A stretch of 64,000 nucleotides of DNA from Marsupella aquatica (lineage: Eukaryota > Marchantiophyta). The notes under the pieces were generated by a model. The model did no database searches, was not told the origin of the DNA, and saw only the letters and a program-made list of their open reading frames with translations. The stretch spans positions 28,210,001 through 28,274,000 of the forward strand of contig OZ316892.1 in assembly GCA_973895155.1 (NCBI GenBank), in the 5' to 3' direction. The position numbers and the translations under genes are program-made. Shown here piece by piece: positions 47,020-57,809 of this stretch; within the stretch, counting starts at the first letter, position 1, and each line of letters starts with the position of its first letter.

Positions 47020-47130
47020 TAAACATTTGGGTGAAAAAAAACAAAATTTTGGGCATTCAAAAGTGTATATTTGGGCTGAAAAAAATTAGCTTTTGGGAAT
47101 GCTTTAATAGAAATTTGGCCTGAACAAAAA
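47020..47130 (+). repeat. Right subterminal motifs (ATTTGGG-type)
   Basis: Five motifs (ACATTTGGGTGA, ATTTTGGGCA, ATATTTGGGCTG, CTTTTGGGAA, AAATTTGGCCTG) face the same way as those at the left end. The subterminal motifs are therefore direct, although the termini are inverted. Confidence 0.65.
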
Positions 47131-47166
47131 TAACTTTAGGGTTCATCTTATGGACTTTTAAAAGTA

Positions 47167-47189
47167 CAGTTTTAATGAATATAGTGATA
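47167..47189 (-). repeat. Right terminal inverted repeat
   Basis: Perfect reverse complement of 34322-34344. Confidence 0.85.
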
Positions 47190-47404
47190 GTTTAGAAAAA
47201 ATGACTTAGTATAATGATTAACCTAGAACCAAACAAAGTAAGCTTGCTTATTCATGTTCCTTCCTTTGATTACATACGGTGCGCAAGGGTTGTTCACATC
47301 CTATTATTAGCAGGTAAGAGTTGGCAAAAAGCAATTCAAAGACTTCAGGATTGTTCCCTTTCTATGGGGTTTCACAGATTTCCCCATAGTTTAAAAAAAC
47401 AATG

Positions 47405-47490
47405 AGGCTCACAATGCAAACAAGGTTTGAACCAGGGACATCTCTTGCGCGCCCCACTCTCACACTCTACTGCCAGCCCATGGCAAGCTG
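47405..47490 (-). mobile_element. Possible second tRNA-derived retroposon
   Basis: On the minus strand a TGGCAGTAGAG A-box-like word is followed by a B box GGTTCAAACC at 47435-47426. It lies just outside the large element. No target-site duplication was identified. Confidence 0.4.
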
Positions 47491-48830
47491 GATGAGAATA
47501 CCGGTCGAGATATTGGTATTTTCCATGTATTTAGCTTCATTTTGCAGGCATCAAACCTGTATCAACCGGCTGATGGCAACCACCACTTGCACAACAGACA
47601 ACATTTAATGCCATTTGCGTGACTTACAGAAGGAAATTTTATTCCACCTTGAAACAGATGCTAGTAAGCTACATCCATTGGCATTTGATCTTGGATCTCG
47701 TGTGCACGTTATTGTAAGTTGCACACATGGAAATAAACCCAAGTTTTCTTTTATCCAGACACATTTATCTGCCATTAGGTCTTCCTAAATTCAGGAGGAC
47801 TGTCAGCTTGTTAGGATTTACTCTTAGGTCTAGAGTTGCGACTGTACCATAGTTAAGGCTAACCTTAGTCGCAGACTTGGTTAGGTTAGTCATGCTGTGC
47901 ACACTCTATAACCAAGCGGTGTTTGCTTGGAAAGTGGGAACTCAGGCTCATTGTTACGGAGCTAGTTATTGTTACGGAGCTAGTTGAGAGATAGAGAGAA
48001 CTTGCGCTGTGGATGCTGGGTATGGCTGGTCGGCCTAGAGTGCAGTAAAGCTCATGTGTGTTCCCGTGGACGTAGCCTCATGTGGAGGTGAACCATGTAT
48101 CTCCCTGTGTCGACTCTTGTGCGTTGGATGGTTCATGGGCTTGTCGTTGCGATTGTCATCTATGCTCAACATAACTTTAGCAATTAACTCCATCATCAAA
48201 ATAATGTTTGGCACACTTAGTCCAAAAAATCATATTTTTATTTTTTAATACAGTTATCTTCCTATGTTTTTAAGGAGGACTATCAGATCAGACAATGAAC
48301 CCCATCCCAAAAGAGGGCCCACTTTCTCCACAACCACTGCTCGGGCCACTGCTGAAATAGCTCAAAAAATAGTCTCCCACAAAGTTCTTGTCAAGCTTGA
48401 TCCCCTCTCCCTGGACAAGGCTCAGCCTGGGCACTATCACAAATATTTGAATAAGGTAACTCGGGTAATCCCATTCACCTCCTATTATAACTCTCATACT
48501 CAGATAATCTGTGATTCTAAATGAGTTGTAGACCAGGACCATAGACCAATGCTGCTGCACAAGATAAAGTTGTCAGATAAATGTGATACGAAAATGAGAC
48601 ATGAAGTTTGGAGGATTGTACATTTACAAAGAGTTATTCAAGAATCCAATTTCATTCGCTTCTAGTCCTGTGTCCACTTACAAAGTTATTCAAGAATCCA
48701 ATTTCACTCACTTCTAGTCCTTCCAAGCATTAAATCAGATATAAAGGACGGGTCCACAACTAATCTAAATTCTAAATGTACAACCTGAATAACAACACAC
48801 GTGAAATAATGTCCTATTGATGAGAGGAGA
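47491..48830. other. Intergenic, nothing recognised
   Basis: A short duplication (ACAAAGAGTTATTCAAGAATCCAATTTCA(T/C)TC... near 48626-48660 and 48675-48718, in separate copies) is the only structure seen. Reading frames are short and unassigned. Confidence 0.45.
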
Positions 48831-51300
48831 GTGGGAAGGAAGGCCATGTTTTCTGAACAAACCAGAATAAAACTGAATACACCTCTTGACATGATATATG
48901 GTAGTGAGACACGATCTGAACGGTATAGATCGGGTTGGAGTTGTACGTACAATATCTTTAAACCACTTAAAGTAACATCTCCTTGATTTTGACAAATGTG
49001 ACAATGGGGTCTAGGGCCTGCTAGGTTTTTGAACAAACGAGAATAAAACTGAGTACACCTATTGACATGATAGATAGACGTGATAAACAACCTGAACTAA
49101 GGGTGTATAAGGGCCTTGACCTCAAAGGTATATCAGGGGTTTAGAGCTGTACATACAGTCCTTAAACCTTATCATGTTACATCTCCTTGATTTTTGAAAT
49201 GTGACAATGAGGTTTGGGGCGGACTCAGTTTTTTGAACAAATGAGAATAAAATTGAGTACCCTTGGTACGGCGTCTCAAAGCTTCAATCAAATCTGATGG
49301 ACCTGAACTTAGTAGTTAAGGTTACTGACAGAAAAGTTATGGACTACGAACTTTGTAGTCCTTAACTTTTTACAATAAAGATTGGTCATATGTCATCATT
49401 ATGTAAGTCACTGTAGAGGTTAGTGAGAAAAAAATCAAAAAGCTTTTACATAACCGTGTGAAAAGTTACGGCCATTTGTTTATGACCAAAAGTTTTCATT
49501 GCAACTTTGAAGCTTTGAGATGCCCTATCAGCATGATACAAGACAAAAACTCAAGCATGTTCCAGGATGAACATGCTATATCGGGTACACTACCTGAAGG
49601 GTATGATATAAGAGGTTTGTTAAAGGTATATAATGGGTTTGAGTTGTATGTACTACAGCATATAAAGTAACATCTCCTTTATTTTGACAAATGTGAGGTT
49701 TGGGGCTGCCAGGTGTTTTGAACGAAAGCGAATAAAAATGTAGACATGATACTAGCTAGCCTGATTACCCCATTCCTTTAACATACATAGAGATGAGAAG
49801 AGGAGCAAGAAACCTTTTCAAAAAATTAATCCCCCTTATTTCCTGTTTGTCTTTTCCCCATCCCTGTCTGCACCCTCACTTTCGATCAGTTATGCCCTCA
49901 CTTAGATTTCCAGTCCACAGGCTTCTCTCTAGACAGTAGACTCACGCTCAATTTCAGTTATGATCTCACTCAGAGTTACCGTCTGGTGTCTTCTCTCTGG
50001 ACATTAGGCCCACCCTCATTTTCAGTTATGCCCTCACTTTCAGTTATGCTCTAGAGTTACTCTAGACTTTCAGTTAGTTATGCTCTAGAGTTATTCTAGA
50101 CTTTCAGTTATGCCCTAGAGGCTTCACTCTAGACAGTACACCCAAGAAGTACCTTTGGATTAGGCTTTATTGGTTAGACATGGTCAGGATAAAAGACCTA
50201 CAGGGTACATGAGGGGTTTGACCTCAAAGATAGATAAGGCGTTTGAGCTGTATATACAGTCTTTAAACCATATAAAGTAACGTCTCCTTAATTTTGACAA
50301 ATGTGACAAAGAGGTTTGGGCCTGCCAGGTTTTTTGAACAAACGAGAAGATAACTTTATTGTACCTAGCCTGAGGGGTATGAGGGGTTTGAGTTGTATAT
50401 ACGGTCTTTAAACTGTATAAATAAGATCTCCTTGACTCAACAAATGTGACATGCAAAGAGATTTGGGGTCTGCCAGATTTTTTGAGCAAACCAGAATAAA
50501 ACTATATTGTACCCGAAGGGTATAATATGTGGGGTTTGACTAGTATATACACTCTTTAAACCAACTAAAGTAAGATCTCCTTGATTTTGACAAATGTGAC
50601 TATGAGGCTTGGGGCCAGCCACGTTTTTGGACCAAACGAGAATAAAACCTTATCATACCTGAAGGGTATTATGTGAGGGTTTGAGTTGTACACACAGTGT
50701 TTATACCATACAAAGTAAGATCTCCTTGATTTTAACAAATGTCATAAAGAAGATAGGGGCCCGCCAAATTTTTTGAACAAACGAGAATAAAACTCTTTTA
50801 TCCTTGAAGGGTATAATACGAGGGGTCTGAGTTGTATATACAGACTATAAACCATATAAAGTAACATCTCCTTGATTTCTGACAAAGTGACAGAGTATAA
50901 CAAACGAGAATAAAAGTATATTATACCCTTGAATATCTATAATATGAGGGGTTTGAGCTGTATGTACAGTCTTTAAACCATATAGAGTAACATCTCCTCG
51001 ATTCTGACAAAGTGACAGAGAGGGACAAAACGAGAATAACACTATATCATACCCTTTGGGTACATATAATATGAGCGGTTTGAGCTGTATATACAGTCTT
51101 TAAACCATATAAAGTAACATCTCCTTGATTCTGACAAACTGACAAAGAGGAACAAACGAGACTGAAACTATATTATTACCCTGTGGGTACAATTATACAA
51201 TATGATGGGTTTGAGCTGTATGACTGTATATACAATCCTTAAAACCAAATGAAGTAGCATATCCTTGATTTTGAGAAATGTGACAAAGGGTTTTTGGGGC
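48830..51300. repeat. Diverged tandem array, ~120-170-bp units, about eleven copies
   Basis: Each unit contains GGGTTTGAG(T/C)TGTATATACAG, then CTTTAAACCATATAAAGTAAC, ATCTCCTTGATTTTGACAAA, and GAACAAACGAGAATAAAACT. Copies of the CTCCTTGATT block lie near 48975, 49185, 49675, 50283, 50430, 50577, 50730, 50872, 50998, 51120 and 51260. A non-repeat patch with CAGTTATGCC repeats interrupts at about 49740-50170. Confidence 0.85.
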
Positions 51301-52020
51301 CTGGCGGGCCCTCACTAAACTGGAACTTTAGTTAGGTTTGGGTCCTGTTATGTTTGGTGCCTGTCAGGAGCCCATCATTAAACCCAATGAGGAGGATGGT
51401 TGTTCATGCATGCAAGGCTGCAGCGAAGCACTGACTGCCAAGCTGCTGCTGCTGATTAAAACCCCAATTGACGAAACTTGTTGACTGTATTGTACACTAT
51501 TCACATGACGGAAGCATTGATTGAGTTCCCAGATCACACCTTGCTCGCCTTCTTCGCAGCTGCCATCGGTGCCATACCTGCCGGAAACGAATGATCGATC
51601 GACCCAAGATCATAATTATGCCATCGCCGTCCTTCACACAACTTACAAGTATGCGTTACTCAGTACATACATCATGCATAACAATCCGCCCACAGTCGAG
51701 TACATTTGACTTGAGAAGCGCTGCTTTGGAGCGATGGTTTTGACTAAACTGTTGGGGAGTTTCTCATAAGTCAGGCCCGCTCCTCCCAAATTGCAGGAAT
51801 TTGAGGATTCTGCTTGAGTTTTAATGGCGGTCAGCCGCTGTCTTGTCTGCCAAGCGGGCCACTGAACTGTCCCTGACTTGGGTTTTTGAATCCCGATCCC
51901 TTCAACGGTGCTCCAGCTTTTAATTTGAACCTGTCCGTTCTTCTTAGACTTGGAGCGGAGGTAATCGTCATTCAGCTGGAACGTACATTGAATTCTGTTG
52001 AGCTGAAGTGAATTGCAGTG
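51301..52020. promoter_or_regulatory. Region upstream of the CYP704-type gene
   Basis: This presumably contains the promoter and 5' UTR of the P450 gene. I see no gene and no motif I can assign with confidence. Confidence 0.35.
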
Positions 52021-55000
52021 ATGGAGCAGCTACGAGAGCTCCACAGAGCTTGGGGAGAGGCACCGTCAGTCGGAATCCAGATCAAGTCGCAACTAATGAT
52101 GCAGCGGGTGTTCAGCGTACCTTCGCTGGGATTAGTGGCGGCACTTTTCCTGATTTCGTGGGTATGGATGCACCGGTATCACCAGCGACAGTGCATCGGG
52201 CCGAAGACGTGGCCCATATTTGGAAACTTTTTGGAACAAGCGGCGAACTTCGATCAGCTCCATGACTGGCTGCTTTATTACTTCCACCGGGGATGTCTCA
52301 CATTCCACGTACAGAAATTCGGGATCAGGAACACTTTCACAGCTGATCCGAACAACGTGGAGCATATATTGAAAAACAACTTCGCCAACTACCCAAAGGT
52401 ACGCAAATTCACGTCAGCTACAAAGGTGGACAGTTCTTAGGCATGCTAGCTTGCTTTTCAGGAATTGTTTCAGTTTCGTCTAAATCGAGGAACGAAGCGG
52501 GGAACGAAGTTCACTGGTGTCGAGCGTTCAGTTCCCCTTACTGAAGAAAGGATCTACTTCTAAAGCGATCGATTGGGATGAAGGAGGCATGCTGACCGGC
52601 AATCCTGAGTCGAGGTGTCGAAACCAGATAGCAAGCTCAACTTGTCTTTTCTCAAATTTCCCATTCCGAAGCAGCTCATCCGTGTTAACAACTTCACTCT
52701 TCGAACGAATCTTGATTATCTATTGTTCATGTTGCAATAAATCAATATTATAACATCGTTTCAAAGAATGCCTTTGGAGGAGTCCACCACGCAAACTGTC
52801 AACTGTCGAGCTCCGCATACCTGGAATCCTTCGATCAAGCATCAAATGCACAAAAGGGACTCTACAGCACTGATCATTACGATCGTCGTTGCCTTCGCTG
52901 GCTGCTGTAGGCTCGATCTAGCAAGCAGAGAACTTTCATACAGACTGGTCTAGCATAGCGCCACATGCGGCTTGCATGTGGTGTCGAGAAGGTTGGACGT
53001 ACAGCTGAATTCTAGAATTGTCCTAAGCACATTTCTTCAGTCTGTTTCTTGGGATCAACAGAAGGAAGTTCCGGCACTACAGAGAAATTTCGCGTTTGCT
53101 GCTGCTTTCTGGCGTCTCGGTTAGATATACAACGAAAGATTAGCTGTGTGACATAACGTACACTATCATCTGTACTCTGCCCGTTCGATCTCATTTCAGT
53201 GATAAGAATATATTCAAATGGACCAGCACTTGGACAATTATGCGTGTTCTCCTGCGATTAGTTTCTCGCAGAGGAAATTCAAAAACCTTGCTTTCATTCA
53301 ATCCCAAACTTAGCTCAGCCTCACATCAATGTTCGCAAGAAGGCGATTTAGCTAGCTGTGTGATGACTACAATGCCGCTAAGTTTTAAAAGTTAAGGGGA
53401 GACCTGGTTGGTTGATCATGATACACAGGGGGCGAGAATGATAGATCAGTTCACAGACTTGATGGGGGATGGAATCTTCAACGTTGATGGGGATATGTGG
53501 AAACATCAGCGCAAGGTGGCATCAGTAGAGTTCTCGTCGTCAAAGCTTCGTGATTACAGCGTCCATACTTATCGAGAACAAGCACTTAAGCTAGTGCAGG
53601 TCCTCGCAATTGCTTCCTCGCGTGGGCAGCCTGTCGATATGCAGGTAAATACTGCACCAAATCGCGTGTTCTTGAATTGTTTCTGCTCAATTATCAATTG
53701 ATATGCATAAATAACTCAGACAGATCATCCTTGTTCAGTAAATGACTCTCTCTCTTTCTCTTGTTCCTTTGCTGTGTGGCTTTTCGCTCATGGAACTTTT
53801 GTGCAGAGCATAGTCTCCACGGATCTTCAATGCCTTCATTCATTCAGTCACTCATTAATCATCATGTTTATGCAGAATTATTTCATGCGACTCACATTAG
53901 ACTCGATCTGCAAATTAGGGTTTGGAGTAGACATCGGTTCCTTGACACCTGAGCTTCCAGCTCTGCCTTTCGCCACCGCCTTCGACCGCGCTAACGTTCT
54001 GATTGTGAGGCGGTTCGTCGACTTGTTTTGGAAGATCAAGAAAACCCTGAATATCGGCTCTGAAGCGCAGCTAAGAAGTTACCTTAATGTGATGGACACT
54101 TTCCTCTACAACATGATTGACAACCGCAGACGAGAGCTGCAAAACGATCAAAAAAAGGAGGTGCTGCATACTTCTGTTGTTCACTATCTTGGGAAATTTA
54201 GCTCCATTCATCCCGTTTCAAGAAATTCAACTCATTGTATTGCTGGTTCCCTTCAGGAAGGTTGGTGAGGAGTAACGTTGTTATAGTTTGCGCGAATCAC
54301 AAGTTAGCAAGTCTCGATCCACAGCATTAGAAGAAAACAGAAAAAAATACTAAAGAAGTGAAGACCCGTGAGCAAATTAAGCATACAGATATTGGCATCG
54401 ATACAACAGTGACAATTCTGTCTGCTTCCAGTGATGGGAAAAGGAATACCGTATTGAAGCTGTTCATTCTACTAATTCACTCTGTCCTGTACAATGGGCT
54501 TCGTAAGTTATACGAAGTTTGAGCAATGGTGTGGAATTTCACAGTAGAACTCCTCTTCGTTATGTACAGTGATCTACCCTCTAAATCCTTTCCATGATTG
54601 TGTCAAGACAGGACTCATAGATCATGCAAATGCGGTCAATGTGCAGGGAAGGGTCGACATTCTGTCGCGTTTCATGTCGTTCACCGACGGGGAGGAAGCG
54701 TACAGCTATACGACCTTACGTGATGTTCTCATCAACTTTATCATCGCTGGCAGGGACACGACGGCCCTCACTCTCTCCTGGCTCTTCTACGAGCTATGCA
54801 AGAGCCCTCATGTGGTGGAAAATATACTCTCTGAGCTGAAAATTGTTTTGGAAGAACAGCAAACAGAGGAGGACGTCACTGATTTCTATTCTCCGGGATT
54901 TGGCGCCAAAGTCGTTGCGTTCTCAGAACGGCTCACTTACCAAAATTTAGGCAAGATGCAGTACCTTCATGCCGCCGTAACTGAGGCTCTCCGTCTCTAC

Positions 55001-57030
55001 CCAGCAGTGCCCCTAGTGAGTGCTCACTTTCACTCTGCTGCATTCACTCTTCCTTATAAACTTCTGTTTTGTACTCAGAATATGTCTACTGTTTACTTCC
55101 TTCCGAGGACGGTGATCAGGTGGTCTACTCAGAAACTTGGCGCAGAAAAGTGTGCAAGTACTGACATAACTATTATTGGGAGTGAGACATCTTAGGATTG
55201 TATCACGCGACTGTCCACTGCTGTGAAGATGCTGTTGAGGGAAGACCTGGCTGCTCGTATTCAAAGTTTTTTGGGTGTCCTTTTGAGCAGCTGGACCTTT
55301 TGAGGGCAATGAAAGTTTGGTGTTGTACAGTTATTAATGAGATTAAATAGTCACTCTACTGACAGTCGCAAGCATATGTGACAGCGTGGGAAGGCTCTTC
55401 CTTATAATAACCAAGAAATTAATGATCATACGCAGTTAAATACACCTCATGGTCGACCAACGAAGGTCTACATTCCCATCTCCATCAGAAGGATCTAATT
55501 GAATTAATTTCGAGTGCGCAATGCCATCTGTGTTCCATGAATCACAACTTTGCCTGATCAGTGCAACAAAAACTAATACGAAGGAGCTGTACGCAATTTA
55601 TGTCAACTACACGCTTTGTATGAACGCAGGAGACAAAAGAGGCAGCAGGAGATGACACCTTGCCTGATGGCACACAAATTAGGAAAGGACAGTTGGTTAG
55701 CTTCAGTCCTTATTCAATGGGGAGGCTGAAATCCATTTGGGGTCCGGATGCAATGGAGTTCAAGCCCGAGCGGTGGCTCAAGAACGGCGTCTTTCAGACC
55801 CAATCTCCCTTCAAGATGACCGCATTCCAGGTTTGCACCTCTTCTTTTGGAAGCATCTCTCCTTCATCACACCAATCTTGCCTGTCTCCTCCTGCAATAG
55901 TAGGACCTTACAAGAGTACGTTGAACTGCAATTTTACGACGAGTCAACAGTCCACAGCCTAAATAACACTTCTATCTAAGCTGATACTACAGTACTTGCT
56001 GAAGATGCGGACATCCAACCTTACTTATGTCACTACTACCAAAGACTTTCTCTGCTGAGACACACTATGTGTACACCATCCTTTCGTGTTCGGTTTGAAG
56101 GACCCGTATATTGTACTTTAACGAATAAGCATGTGTACATTCTTCCCGGCTTGCTGATAACCTTTAGCTCATCCATGGAACATTTTATTTCATTCGTGTC
56201 TATGCTGAAGAATTAAAAACAATGCGCTTGACAGTGTCTCTGCCTAATACATCTTTTGCAAGGAATGTATGCAAGGCTGTGCATTGCTAGTGATCTACTT
56301 CATCCAGGCTCTTGCCCAGTTCTCAGCCCCTGTTTTTCAGACTTGAGAATATAGCTTCCTTAGATTCCTGTCACGAGACTTGCCTGGCCTCTCCAGTACA
56401 GATAAACCCTACTTCACGAGGTACCTCATTTGATCAGACACACTACCCTTGCCTTTGAGCTGTTACCTTAGTACGGTATACTACTAGGATCGATCTTCCA
56501 AGGGACCTGAGCGAGCAGCTAGCTGGATTGCAAACTCATCGTAGAGGGGAGTGGAAAATAATACATTAAGCATCTCCCGTGCTGGGAACAACCTGCCACA
56601 TTGCTCACCATGAGCTGAAGCAGAAAGCACAGAAACAATAAAACCAATCGTGAGTAATCATGCTGTGATTTACAAGAATGTATATCCTAGAAACCATTGT
56701 GTGACCTCTGGTCCCCCAAAATACCTTACTTGACCTTACCGTGGTCCGATTGAATCTCATTGACCATCTCCTCTGTCGCCTGTGCTGTGCTGTGGTGCAT
56801 GTTTGTACCGACTACTAAATCCACTGTGATCGATCATCATGAATCAGGCCGGCCCGAGGATATGTCTGGGGAAGGACTCGGCGTACCTGCAGATGAAAAT
56901 GACCACGGCCATTCTCCTGCGGTTCTTCAAATTCGACCTGGTGCCCGGCGACGCACCACCTCGCTACGCTGTGATGCTCGTTCTCTATATAGCCAACGGC
57001 ATCCGACTCAGAGTCTCCCGGGGATCATGA
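52021..57030 (+). CDS. Cytochrome P450, CYP704-like (fatty-acid omega-hydroxylase clan)
   Basis: Six exons join in phase 0: 52021-52398, 53429-53644, 53876-54160, 54608-55015, 55630-55830 and 56848-57030, about 556 residues. An N-terminal membrane anchor (VPSLGLVAALFLISWVW) is followed by the proline-containing hinge CIGPKTWPIFGN. FTDLMGDGIFNVDGDMWKHQ is the CYP86-clan signature. The I-helix carries AGRDTTA, the ExxR motif is EALRLYP, the PERF position is PERW, and the heme loop spans the last intron as FQ|AGPRICLGK with its Cys ligand. All hallmarks are present, so the gene looks functional. CYP704 enzymes hydroxylate long-chain fatty acids on the ER; CYP704B1 of Arabidopsis acts in sporopollenin synthesis. 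The exon 4 acceptor (AAG|ACAGGA) is the least certain junction. The last intron is about 1 kb. Confidence 0.9.
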
Positions 57031-57466
57031 AAGGAACGAAACTGATCTCCATTTCCAATCCCTAGTTAGCAGCACTAAATATTATAAGCTGGAGATCTCT
57101 TTTCAAATAATACAGAGATGCCCAGCATGACGAATATGATATATACGGGAGGCTCTCAATCACTGGATGGCTGTTGGGCATGGCCCGATGGGTGACGGGC
57201 AATTTAACTAGAGCAGTGAGATGAAGAAAGAGTCCCCTCTGATTAATGAATAAAGTAGAATTCAGATAGAGCTCCAGTTTAGAGGTAATTTCCTGTATTG
57301 AATAAGAAAGCTTGAATGTCTTGAATAAAGTCGTGAAGATTCTGTTTCACTGTTCGTACTTAGTTGTGAACAGTTCAGTCGACTAGAATGGGAGAAACTT
57401 TGTCAGATTGAATGAAGTACTGTGGATCCTGTGTATGTTAATGTGGTTGTGACTAGTAATAGCCCG
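57031..57466. other. CYP704-type gene 3' flank
   Basis: No gene is seen. Probable 3' UTR with AATAATACA and AATAAAG words that could serve for polyadenylation. Confidence 0.4.
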
Positions 57467-57587
57467 CCACAATCTCAGAAACTTCTGGTTGGAACTGTGA
57501 AGTTTCTGAGATTGTGGGAGGGTAGCTGTTTGGCATTGGAATAGTCTCAACCATTTGGAATTCCAAATGCTAGACAGCTAGCCTCCC
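57467..57587. repeat. Two adjacent stem-loops (18-bp perfect and ~27-bp imperfect)
   Basis: The first hairpin has arms CCACAATCTCAGAAACTT at 57467-57484 and AAGTTTCTGAGATTGTGG at 57500-57517, a perfect 18-bp stem with a 15-nt loop. The second begins at 57516 (GGGAGGGTAGCTGTTTGGCA) and pairs with 57560-57587 (ATTCCAAATGCTAGACAGCT), a ~27-bp stem with a few mismatches. They lie between two convergent genes. Small-RNA precursor, MITE remnant or shared 3'-end structure are all possible. Confidence 0.85.
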
Positions 57588-57809
57588 TCCATAGAGTATA
57601 ACAGAATGGGGGTGCCCAAATACGTATCCTGTGCATCTCATAATTCAGGAAACCTTTTCGGAAGAACATGTATGTGGGTAATATCTAAAAAATGTATGTA
57701 TAATGAACGATCCACTTTTGCTCAAAGTGTTTTGACAGAATAGTTCAGGAAAGTACTACTACCGAGGTAGAGAAACCTATTCATACTACTAACTCAGATT
57801 TATCTGGAG

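Larger units (their letters stand above)
34322..47189. mobile_element. Large (~12.9 kb) TIR-bounded DNA transposon with two divergent genes
   Basis: The ends carry a 23-bp perfect inverted repeat: 34322-34344 (TATCACTATATTCATTAAAA plus CTG) and its reverse complement at 47167-47189. Similarity seems to continue outward imperfectly (CTAG-T versus CTAAAC), so the exact termini and the target-site duplication are not fixed; TATAAT occurs just outside both ends. Inside are subterminal TTTGGG motifs, a leftward transposase-like gene (34915-38629), a rightward ParB/methyltransferase/phosphatase gene (40247-46718) and two palindromic repeat families. This organisation suggests a self-mobilising element. 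The genes in this copy carry stops and frameshifts, so it is probably non-autonomous now. I do not know a named superfamily for it; the core resembles DUF7869 proteins. Confidence 0.75.

Noticed and set aside
34308-47215. TATAAT just outside both TIRs as a target-site duplication
   Set aside because: It lies at unequal distances from the inverted repeats and is AT-rich, so it was not accepted without an empty-site comparison.
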